A stretch of 20,074 nt of DNA, taken from positions 1-20,074 of IMG/VR virus record IMGVR_UViG_3300030329_000040. One strand, written 5' to 3'. Origin of the DNA: a virus. Made by a program: the position numbers and the translations under genes. Positions 1-5,748 of the stretch are shown piece by piece (positions within the stretch are counted from its first letter, which is position 1; the number at the start of each line of letters is the position of its first letter). Under the pieces are notes generated by a model, which was given only the letters and a program-made list of their open reading frames with translations, had not been told where the DNA came from and made no database searches.

Positions 1-21
1 TCGTATTTTAAGAAACGGTGA
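1..21 (+). CDS. possible 3' end of an upstream gene (partial)
   Basis: The window opens inside or just after an upstream gene. Frame 1 reads SYFKKR and stops with TGA at 19-21, leaving a leader with a strong Shine-Dalgarno (AAGGAGGT, about 39-46) for the next gene. Frame 2 is also open from base 2 to a TAG at 80-82 and would overlap the next gene by 31 nt. The sequence alone cannot say which frame is coding. The non-overlapping frame 1 end fits the compact spacing of the rest of the window slightly better. No function can be assigned. Confidence 0.25.
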   Translation, partial: SYFKKR

Positions 22-51
22 GTACAACCGTCTAACTAAGGAGGTAAAGCT

Positions 52-384
52 ATGGCTACCGCAGACAGAAACAGTTACTTAGAGTTGCATCAATTATTAT
101 GTGATGAAGCAAGGGCTTTATCCGAAAAGAAAAACAAGGACTACACAGGAAAAGCGGGGACTGACCCGTTCGGTAACTTTAAACGCTGTGAACTCATGGG
201 TATTTGTTCTACAGAGCAAGGGTTTTTAGTAAGACTTACCGATAAGATGTCTAGATTAAGTACCTTTGCTCAGTCAGGATCTTTTGAAGTAGCTGATGAA
301 TCTCTTAAAGATACTTGTATGGATGTCATCAATTATATTATTCTTATGTATGCGTTTGTTCAGGAGAAAGAGAACGCAAAATGA
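52..384 (+). CDS. DUF1599-like (nucleotide-modification/MazG-like) small protein
   Basis: This 110-aa protein starts at an ATG preceded by a near-perfect SD (AAGGAGGT, spacing about 6). It has the pattern of the phage DUF1599 / nucleotide-modification-associated family: a KKNKDY segment (about residues 26-31), a DPFGNF segment (38-43), a DKMSRL helix (64-69) and an acidic DTCMDVINYIIL helix (87-98). Family members are all-helical and are thought to act on nucleotides in a MazG/dUTPase-like fold; the exact substrate is unknown. The stop overlaps the next start as ATGA, implying translational coupling. It sits just before the head genes, so it may be the last metabolism gene or a moron. The family call is from remembered motifs and the enzymatic role is inference. 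Confidence 0.6.
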   Translation: MATADRNSYLELHQLLCDEARALSEKKNKDYTGKAGTDPFGNFKRCELMGICSTEQGFLVRLTDKMSRLSTFAQSGSFEVADESLKDTCMDVINYIILMYAFVQEKENAK

Positions 385-578
385 ATAAGAACAACTATAT
401 GGAAAAACCCCCTACAATTTCAAAAGAATTAGTCCAATGGTTGGACCATAACTTCCCTGTCGTGCAACCTAAAATGCAAGATACTGACAGAGAAATCTTT
501 TACAAAGTAGGACAACGCTCAGTTATAGATCATTTACAATCAGTCTTTAACGAGCAGAACGAAAATATATTGAGGTAA
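381..578 (+). CDS. small conserved phage protein (65 aa), unknown function
   Basis: I chose the ATG at 381 over an in-frame ATG at 315, because the longer form would lie 70 nt inside the previous gene with an unlikely N-terminus. The ATG at 381 overlaps the previous stop (ATGA) and has AGGAG about 14 nt upstream. The product is 65 aa: a proline-containing N-terminus, then ISKELVQWLDHNFP and GQRSVIDHLQ blocks. This resembles a small helical protein commonly seen next to portal genes in T7-like phages, where the GQ-x-x-VI-x-x-L segment is the most constant part. The function is unknown. There are no membrane segments or cysteines. Confidence 0.65.
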   Translation: MNKNNYMEKPPTISKELVQWLDHNFPVVQPKMQDTDREIFYKVGQRSVIDHLQSVFNEQNENILR

Positions 579-582
579 AATT

Positions 583-843
583 ATGTGTGATCTTTCTGCA
601 ATTGTTACATTGATGGGGGCTATCATGGCAAGTAATAGAGCAAGACCCCCAAGACCTCCTGCTCCATTGCCTGAACCTGAGCAAATAGCCCCAAAACCTG
701 CTGAAACCGCTATGGAAATGCAACAAGCAGGTCAAGCTACTAGAAAAAGAGCAGGAACTACACGACCTCGCACCAGTCTTTTAAGAAGATTACGAATACC
801 TTTAGCGGGGCAAAGTGGTTCTGGCGTAGGTAGTGGATATTAA
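583..843 (+). CDS. proline-rich small protein upstream of portal
   Basis: This is an 86-aa protein whose ATG lies 5 nt after the previous stop, with a GAGGT SD. Residues 1-16 are moderately hydrophobic. Residues about 20-45 are rich in proline and arginine (RPPRPPAPLPEPEQ). The C-terminal half is basic and ends in a Gly/Ser-rich tail after a TSLLRRLRIPLAG segment. Small Pro-rich proteins with a similar Arg-rich 'tsLL…L-x-G' ending are frequent just before the portal gene in marine podoviruses; their function is not established. An internal ATG at 625 would remove the hydrophobic start, but the first ATG has the better SD. It is followed within 1 nt by the portal start, so it is part of the head operon. 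Confidence 0.6.
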   Translation: MCDLSAIVTLMGAIMASNRARPPRPPAPLPEPEQIAPKPAETAMEMQQAGQATRKRAGTTRPRTSLLRRLRIPLAGQSGSGVGSGY

Positions 844-844
844 T

Positions 845-2395
845 ATGAGTGGTCAAGCCCAAGGGATGTACACAAAGTTAGAAGCCCAAAGGTTTTCTTT
901 CTTAGAACGAGCTAGAGATTGCAGTCGTTTAACCATTCCTACCTTAGTGCCTGACGCAGGTCATTCTTCGGCTACTCGTTTTGATACTCCTTATAACGGA
1001 ACTGGAGCAAGAGGAGTTAATAATTTAGCAAGTGCTTTACTACTAAGTTTATTGCCCCCAAGTTCTCCATTCTTTCGGTTGGTGTTAGACGATCAAGCCT
1101 TGCGTCAAATCGAAGGTGTTCCTGATATAAAGACTGAAGTCGAGTCTACTTTGTCTGCTATTGAAAAAGCAGTTATGAAGGAGATCGAAACAAATAACAT
1201 AAGAACGGCTACATTTGAAGCAGTTAAGCATCTTTTAGTAGCAGGTAATGTATTGGTTCACATGCCGAATGAGGGAGGTATGCGGGTCTTTCATTTAGAT
1301 CGTTATGTTGTTGAGCGTGACCCTATGGGTAACGTCATAAAAATAATCACAAAAGAAAGCGTAAATCCCACGGTTTTACCAGAAGACATACAGGCAGCCA
1401 TCGCTTCGCAGTCACCTAATACAGATGGATCTGTAGATTTATATACTTGCATAGAAACACTTCCCGATAAAAAATGCTCAGTATTTCAAGAAGTAGGTGG
1501 AGTAGAAATAGAGGGTAGCCGTGGGGTATACGCTAAAGATAAATCACCTTATATAGCTTTGCGTCTTCACAGAGTAGAAGGCGAAAACTATGGACGAGGA
1601 TACGTTGAACAATACTTAGGGGACTTGAAGTCTCTTGAAGGATTGTCAATGGCGATTGTAGAAGGCGCAGCAGCCGCAAGTAAAATCTTATTCTTAGTCA
1701 ATCCAAATGGAACTACTAGAGCTAAAGCATTGGCTCAATCTGCAAATGGTAGTATTGTGGAGGGTTCAGCAAATGATGTTACTGTACTTCAAAGCCAGAA
1801 AAGTCAAGATTTGTCTATTGCTGCGTCAACGAGTCAAGCGATTCAAGAGCGTCTGTCGTACGCATTTCTATTAACTGAATCTACTATAAGAAATGCTGAC
1901 AGAGTTACCGCAGAAGAAATACGAGTTATACAACAATCTATAGAGCGACAACTAGGGGGCATCTATAGTTTGTTATCACAAGAGTTTCAGTTACCTTTAA
2001 TCACTAGGCTCATGGCTAGGATGGAGAAACAGAAACGATTACCGAAGCTCCCTAAGAAATTCATTACTCCTACTATTATTACTGGTGTAGAAGCCTTAGG
2101 ACGAGCCTCGGATCTTAATAAGTTAGACTTTTTCCTACAGGGAATAGCACAAACATTAGGTCCAGAAGTTCTGGGTCAATACGTCAATCTACAAGAATAT
2201 ATAAAACGTAGAGCGACTGCACTAAGTTTAGACACAGAAGGCTTAATCAAGACTCCTGAACAAATTGCTGAAGAACAACAAGCAATGCAACAACAAATGA
2301 TGGCACAACAAGTTGGTCCACAGATGTTGGATATTGCAGATAAGCAGTTCAGAGAATCACAGAAGATTGAAGCCGAGATGTCCAAAGGAGAATAA
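845..2395 (+). CDS. portal protein (T7 gp8-like head-tail connector)
   Basis: The portal forms the dodecameric ring at the capsid vertex through which DNA is packaged and ejected. With the ATG at 845 the product is 516 aa, close to the 536 aa of T7 gp8. An in-frame ATG at 833 would overlap the previous gene and is less likely because family members begin with the YxKLExxRxxFLERAR helix (here YTKLEAQRFSFLERAR). Other family features are RLTIPTLVP (about residues 28-36), the block YNGTGARGVNNLASALLLSLLPP (about 49-71) that precedes SPFFRL, and the acidic Gln-rich C-terminus (QQAMQQQMMAQQ). It is followed by the scaffold gene 2 nt later. The SD upstream is weak, which suggests coupling to the preceding gene. 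Confidence 0.95.
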   Translation: MSGQAQGMYTKLEAQRFSFLERARDCSRLTIPTLVPDAGHSSATRFDTPYNGTGARGVNNLASALLLSLLPPSSPFFRLVLDDQALRQIEGVPDIKTEVESTLSAIEKAVMKEIETNNIRTATFEAVKHLLVAGNVLVHMPNEGGMRVFHLDRYVVERDPMGNVIKIITKESVNPTVLPEDIQAAIASQSPNTDGSVDLYTCIETLPDKKCSVFQEVGGVEIEGSRGVYAKDKSPYIALRLHRVEGENYGRGYVEQYLGDLKSLEGLSMAIVEGAAAASKILFLVNPNGTTRAKALAQSANGSIVEGSANDVTVLQSQKSQDLSIAASTSQAIQERLSYAFLLTESTIRNADRVTAEEIRVIQQSIERQLGGIYSLLSQEFQLPLITRLMARMEKQKRLPKLPKKFITPTIITGVEALGRASDLNKLDFFLQGIAQTLGPEVLGQYVNLQEYIKRRATALSLDTEGLIKTPEQIAEEQQAMQQQMMAQQVGPQMLDIADKQFRESQKIEAEMSKGE

Positions 2396-2397
2396 TA

Positions 2398-3117
2398 ATG
2401 GATCGAGTCCAGATGGAAACTGGCGTGACAGGACCAGACGCACCAACACCAGAAGAACCACAAGCAGAAAGACCTGAGTGGTTACCTGAAAAGTTTAATA
2501 GTGCTGAAGATTTAGCTACTGCTTATTCTGAATTAGAATCAAAGATGGGACAACAACCAGAAGCAGAAGCACAACCAGAAGAAGTTGTAGAAGAAACCAA
2601 CGAAGAATCTACAGGTTTATTTGGTGAAAACGATGTTGAAAAGTACAACGCTGAGTTTAGCGAAACTGGTACGTTGTCTGATGAAACAGTAAAAAACATA
2701 GTAGACAAAGGTTTACCAGAAGAATTTGTTAGAACTTATGTCGATGGTTTAAAAGCACTCGCAAGCCAAGCCGAGGCATCGGTGTATAACACCGTAGGTG
2801 GCGAAGAGTCTTACAACAACATGATGGAATGGGCTACTGAAAATCTTTCAGATGCAGAGATAGAAGCCTATAACAATACAATTGCTGAGTCATCAAACGA
2901 TGCACGACTTTTAGCAGTTCAAGGGTTGCATGCAAGGTTCACTCAAAGTGAAGGCACATCGCCTAGTTTGTTTAAAGGTAAAGCTACAGGTACGGCTACA
3001 AATGCTTTTGGTTCTTGGCAACAAGTATCAGAAGCGATGAGGAATCCTAAATACACTAAAGATCCTGCGTACCGTAAGGAAATCCAACAACGTCTTTCTA
3101 TTTCTAATCTTTCTTAA
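2398..3117 (+). CDS. capsid assembly scaffolding protein (T7 gp9-like)
   Basis: Scaffold proteins direct prohead assembly and then leave. This 239-aa protein is strongly acidic, with a PEPQAERPEWLPEKF opening and the SAEDLATAYSELESKMG block (about residues 36-52) that is typical of podovirus scaffolds. A Glu/Gln-rich stretch follows (about 53-72). The C-terminal half is helical and ends in a basic segment (NPKYTKDPAYRKEIQQRL) that would contact the coat protein. SD: AAAGGAG about 8 nt before the ATG. T7 gp9 is about 307 aa, so this is a shorter member. The call rests on position between portal and capsid, composition, and the AEDLAxAYxELE motif. Confidence 0.9.
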   Translation: MDRVQMETGVTGPDAPTPEEPQAERPEWLPEKFNSAEDLATAYSELESKMGQQPEAEAQPEEVVEETNEESTGLFGENDVEKYNAEFSETGTLSDETVKNIVDKGLPEEFVRTYVDGLKALASQAEASVYNTVGGEESYNNMMEWATENLSDAEIEAYNNTIAESSNDARLLAVQGLHARFTQSEGTSPSLFKGKATGTATNAFGSWQQVSEAMRNPKYTKDPAYRKEIQQRLSISNLS

Positions 3118-3128
3118 AGGAGATCGTA

Positions 3129-3365
3129 ATGTCTAAACCAGGATATAAATCCACAGAATTTTGGTTATCTAGTAGCGCAATGCTCGGAGGAATTTTAATG
3201 GCTTCTGGAGTGTTCCCTATTGAAAGTAGCCTTGGGCAAATTTTAGGTATGATTATGAGTACCTTAGCTGCTCTAGGATACACAGGTAGCCGAGCTTCTG
3301 TAAAGAAGAAACAAGCTGAAGAAGAAGCTAAGTGGGAAACTGACGAAACTGCAAGTGCAGAATAA
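3129..3365 (+). CDS. two-TM small membrane protein, holin-like
   Basis: This 78-aa protein has a strong SD (AAAGGAG, 7 nt upstream). It begins with a short polar N-terminus (MSKPGYKSTEFW) and has two hydrophobic segments (about residues 12-28 and 35-52, separated by PIESSLG). After TGSRASVKKK it ends in a charged tail. This size and two-helix topology match class II holins and a family of small marine-phage membrane proteins of the form YKSTEFW…LAALGYTGSRA. The role is inferred from topology; no holin signature was tested. It lies between scaffold and capsid, unlike T7, where the holin (17.5) follows the tail fibre. Its TAA overlaps the next ATG (TAATG). Confidence 0.55.
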   Translation: MSKPGYKSTEFWLSSSAMLGGILMASGVFPIESSLGQILGMIMSTLAALGYTGSRASVKKKQAEEEAKWETDETASAE

Positions 3366-3541
3366 TGTCGTTTCTTATTAGTTTAATTACTTCAGTTATA
3401 CACAAAATATTACCTACACTTTTGGAGAAAGCGAATGAACCGACTATTGGTAAAGATGCCCCTCCTCCTCCTAAGCGGATTCGCTCTGCTTGGACTAACA
3501 GGGTGCGGAAGTTCAAGAGTCGTATTCGTCCCCGAAAGTGA
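3365..3541 (+). CDS. 58-aa basic protein, overlapping the lipoprotein gene
   Basis: This short ORF starts at the TAATG junction with the previous gene and runs 58 codons to TGA at 3539-3541. It overlaps the first 107 nt of the lipoprotein gene in another frame. The protein has a hydrophobic, possibly membrane-associated N-terminus (MSFLISLITSVIHKILPTLL), a short linker (EKANEPTIGKD), then APPPPKR and a very basic tail (TNRVRKFKSRIRPRK). The composition is not random-looking, and the start is positioned as expected for translational coupling, so I take it as real. I do not recognise a named family. The membrane/Pro/basic layout beside a holin-like gene and a lipoprotein suggests an envelope or lysis role, but it is too short for a classical Rz i-spanin. 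Confidence 0.6.
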   Translation: MSFLISLITSVIHKILPTLLEKANEPTIGKDAPPPPKRIRSAWTNRVRKFKSRIRPRK

Positions 3542-3743
3542 AGGTCTTATACGCATAGGTCCTAATGTTAGGGGCTATGTTTACTACTGGAATGGTTCCG
3601 ATTGGGAACTTTCTGGTAACAAGGTAACTATTCCCGAAGGGTGGTTATCTGGAAGTGCTGATATGGATGAGCCTTCAGAAACTCTAACGCAGCCCACTAC
3701 GGTGGACAACTGGACAGCTTGGAATCCTGTAAGTAACCATTAA
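3435..3743 (+). CDS. phage lipoprotein (possible outer-membrane lysis or exclusion protein)
   Basis: This 102-aa protein has a classic type II signal peptide: MNRLLVK, a hydrophobic core (MPLLLLSGFALLG) and lipobox LTGC with Cys at about residue 24. The mature part begins CGSSRVVFVP and contains GLIRIGPNVRGYVYYWNGSDWELS and VTIPEGWL. Similar short lipoproteins (VVFVPE…RIGPxVxGxVYxWDGxxW…PEGWxxG) occur in other phages. The start is supported by GGAG 8 nt upstream. The first third overlaps the 58-aa gene in a different frame. Exported lipoproteins in phages are o-spanins or superinfection-exclusion proteins. The overlap is reminiscent of Rz/Rz1, but the mature part is longer and not Pro-rich, so spanin function is only inference. 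Confidence 0.75.
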   Translation: MNRLLVKMPLLLLSGFALLGLTGCGSSRVVFVPESEGLIRIGPNVRGYVYYWNGSDWELSGNKVTIPEGWLSGSADMDEPSETLTQPTTVDNWTAWNPVSNH

Positions 3744-3791
3744 AAACTTCAAACTTTATTTTTATAAATTCCAAAATGAAAGAGGTTAATT

Positions 3792-4759
3792 ATGTCAAAT
3801 ATGACTGAATCTCGTTTGGGGCTTAAAAGAGGTGGTTCTGATAACTTTGAACTTTTTCTGAAAACATTCTCAGGAGAGGTACTTGCAGCGTTTGAAGAAC
3901 GAAACGTTATGATGCCCTTACACAATGTGCGGACTATCCAAAGTGGTAAGTCTGCTCAGTTTCCTTTAATAAGCACGGCAAGTGCTGGTTATCATGCTCC
4001 TGGTGATGAAATTCTTGGCACAGCTATAGATCATTCCGAAAGAGTTATTAGCATTGATAACCTATTAGTTGCTTCAGCATTCATTGCTAATATAGATGAA
4101 GCCATGAACCATTTCGATGTTCGTGCTACATATTCGAGAGAATTAGGGTACGCTCTAGCTAATCATGCTGATAAAGCAATTATTCGTGCAGGTCTTGCAG
4201 GTGCTTTAGATGCTACTGATCCGCTTAATAAAACAGGCGGTGTTAACTTAGCTACAGGTGGTACTGGATCAGGTGTTATTGATAAGATTCTAGAAGCTGC
4301 ACAGCACATGGATGAACAAAGCATTCCACAAGGAGATCGTTATTGCGTTCTTCTTCCAAGTTTGTTCTACAAAGTGTTACAATCAGCAGGATCTTCTAAT
4401 AGTGCTGGTGCTGTTCTAAACCGTGACTTTGGTAACGGTGGATCGTTCCAACAAGGTGGAAGTCAAATTCTAACCGTTGGTGGTGTTCAAGTTATGATGA
4501 GTAACCACATTCCAACAACTAACGAAGATGATGACGGCGGCGGAACAGTTGATACTACTCTTGGATCTACGTCAGTACGAAACGCTCCATTTAACGATGC
4601 AGAGGTTTCAGGTGCAGATGCCAATGAAGGCTACTCAGGTATGAACTTTACTAATTACGAAGGTCTTGTATTCCATAGATCAGGTATTGGTACAGTTAAA
4701 CTGCTTGACCTTGCAATTGAATCTGATTACTTGGTACAAAACCAAGGTACTTTGATGGT
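3792..4759 (+). CDS. major capsid protein (T7 gp10-like), exon 1
   Basis: The major coat protein has the HK97-type fold and builds the icosahedral shell. Exon 1 encodes residues 1-322 plus two bases of codon 323. The SD is AGAGG about 7 nt before the ATG. T7-like capsid features are LFLKTFSGEVLAAFEE (about 21-36), SGKSAQFPLIS (54-64), YHAPGDEI (70-77), ERVISIDNLLVASAFIANIDEAMNHFDVR (about 86-114) and VLLPSLFYKVL. Read without splicing, the ORF continues six codons beyond codon 323 (NYCLAA) into the intron and stops at TAG 4779-4781, giving 329 aa without the usual C-terminus. Joining 4759 to 5009 gives 344 aa ending as T7-like capsids do. The 5' exon ends in U, as required for the G·U pair at a group I 5' splice site. 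Confidence 0.93.
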
Positions 4760-5008
4760 AAACTACTGCCTCGCTGCTTAGTAATAAGCAAGCGTTAATC
4801 CTGTGAATTGCTGGAAACTCTCTATGAGACAATCAGCAGCCAAGCCCTTCGGGGAAGGTTCAACGACTATTCCGTAAGGAAGTAGACTCGAAGCCGAGTC
4901 GAAGTGCAGGAATCCCTATATGGGATATGATATAGTCTGAACTGTTAGGTGACTAACAGCAGCCGTAAATCGGCGGTTCTTAACTAGCGATTAAGAGCGA
5001 ACATAATG
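4760..5008 (+). ncRNA. group I intron (IA2-like), ORF-less, in the capsid gene
   Basis: A full group I ribozyme can be folded by eye. P1: 4757-4760 with 4767-4770 (exon GGU with intron GCC, U4759·G4768). P2: 4772-4780/4785-4794, GUAA loop, one bulge. P3: 4799-4805/4905-4911. P4: 4809-4813/4834-4838. P5: 4819-4822/4826-4829. P6: 4839-4841/4857-4859, with P6a 4845-4847/4852-4854 capped by UUCG. P7: 4865-4869/4933-4937. P7.1: 4870-4873/4878-4881, GUAA loop. P7.2: 4885-4890/4895-4900. P8: 4913-4916/4922-4925. P9: 4942-4948/4953-4959, GUGA loop. P9.1: 4962-4965/4971-4974. P9.2: 4978-4983/4991-4996. The conserved R (GGUUCAACGACUA) and S (GAUAUAGUCUGAAC) strings are intact. The intron ends ACAUAAUG with omega-G at 5008, and exon AG 5009-5010 can make a short P10 with CU 4766-4767. 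P7.1/P7.2 place it with T4 td-type introns. At 249 nt there is no room for a homing endonuclease. Confidence 0.94.
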
Positions 5009-5075
5009 AGCAAAGTATGCAATGGGTCACAATTACCTACGTCCAGCAGCTTGTGTAGGACTAAAAACCTCATAA
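5009..5075 (+). CDS. major capsid protein, exon 2 (C-terminal 21 residues)
   Basis: This 67-nt exon supplies the last base of codon 323 (GT|A, Val) and then AKYAMGHNYLRPAACVGLKTS followed by TAA at 5073-5075. The KYAMGH…LRP pattern is the normal C-terminal strand of T7-like capsid proteins, and it appears in no ORF that starts with its own SD. That is the strongest evidence that the upstream segment is removed by splicing rather than being an ordinary intergenic region. The frame closes exactly: 968 + 67 = 1035 nt, 344 codons plus stop. An isolated ATG at 5022 exists but has no SD. Confidence 0.9.
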
Positions 5076-5099
5076 GTTTGTTGACGACAATACAATGGG

Positions 5100-5131
5100 C
5101 TACTCCTCGACAGGGGAGTGGTTCCTATTTT
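5100..5131 (+). terminator. stem-loop terminator downstream of capsid gene
   Basis: A 9-bp stem (5100-5108 with 5113-5121, two G·U pairs, GACA loop) is followed by UUCCUAUUUU. It lies between the capsid stop and the tail tube A start, the place where T7 has its late terminator T-phi after gene 10. The U-tract is interrupted, so termination is probably partial. That would give more capsid mRNA than downstream tail mRNA. It is followed directly by the AGGAG (5132-5136) of the next gene. Confidence 0.5.
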
Positions 5132-5142
5132 AGGAGATATAT

Positions 5143-5748
5143 ATGTTAGGAACTACAAGTAAACTAAACGCTGTAAACACAATGCTTAGTGCTGTAGGGG
5201 AAGCCCCTATAAATTCACTAACGTCAAACGTAACAGCCGATGTTTCACTTGCTACTTCTATACTTGATGAAATCTCCAGAGAAGTCCAATCTCATGGTTG
5301 GCATTTTAATACTGTTATAGATTATCCATTAATACCAGATAGCACTACAAACATTAACTTACCTACAAACATGGTAAGGGTAGACTTAGAGGGACTTAAC
5401 TTAGACCCTGACTTTGATATTGTAGTTCGTGGTACTAAACTGTATAACAGAGTAAACAATTCGTATGTCTTTACACAAACTCTTAAAGTAACTGCTGTTG
5501 TTTTACTAGAGTGGGACGAGATGCCTGAAGTAGCTAAAAGATACATTATGATTCGTGCTGCTAGGGTGTACCAGGATAGACTTTTAGGTTCTGGTAAACT
5601 GCATGATTTCAATAGAGTCAACGAGCAACAAGCATTTATGGCACTTAGAGAATACGAAATGGATACAGCCGATCACAATATCTTTGAAAACGATGATGTC
5701 TTTAGGATTATCAATAGAGGTAATATTATTAATAGAGTGAGGACCTAA
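5143..5748 (+). CDS. tail tubular protein A (T7 gp11-like)
   Basis: This protein forms the ring that joins the portal to the tail nozzle. It is 201 aa, against 196 in T7. The N-terminal block LNAVNTMLSAVGEAPINSL (about residues 8-26) is the hallmark of the family. It is followed by ILDEISREVQSHGWHFN (about 41-57), a beta-rich middle (residues 60-125) and the C-terminal helix AKRYIMIRAARVYQDRLLGS (about 131-150). SD: AGGAG, 6 nt from the ATG. The TAA overlaps the tail tube B start (TAATG), so the two nozzle proteins are translationally coupled. Confidence 0.94.
   Translation: MLGTTSKLNAVNTMLSAVGEAPINSLTSNVTADVSLATSILDEISREVQSHGWHFNTVIDYPLIPDSTTNINLPTNMVRVDLEGLNLDPDFDIVVRGTKLYNRVNNSYVFTQTLKVTAVVLLEWDEMPEVAKRYIMIRAARVYQDRLLGSGKLHDFNRVNEQQAFMALREYEMDTADHNIFENDDVFRIINRGNIINRVRT

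Noticed and set aside
315-380. Upstream in-frame extension of the 65-aa protein to ATG 315
   Set aside because: It would lie wholly within the previous gene, adds a cysteine/tyrosine-rich unnatural N-terminus, and ignores the ATGA start at 381.
833-844. Portal start at ATG 833
   Set aside because: Overlaps the preceding gene by 11 nt with no SD. Family N-termini begin close to the YxKLE helix, which fits the ATG at 845.
3744-3791. Possible promoter before the capsid gene (TATAAA-like, AT-rich)
   Set aside because: AT-rich composition makes such matches common, and I could find no repeated phage-polymerase promoter sequence among the intergenic gaps of the window.
4782-5008. Translational bypass or programmed frameshift instead of an intron
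   Set aside because: The full group I secondary structure and conserved core strings are present, which neither alternative would require.
4780-5019. Alternative intron borders (5' exon ending at T4779; 3' end at G5010 or G5019)
   Set aside because: They also keep frame but leave NYCLAAS in the capsid, lack a U·G pair with an upstream guide, and do not use the ACAUAAUG ending. Borders 4759/5009 fit P1, P10 and the protein better.
5022-5075. The KYAMGH…LRP peptide as a separate tiny gene from ATG 5022
   Set aside because: No SD is present, and it matches the capsid C-terminus. A splice-joined exon explains it.
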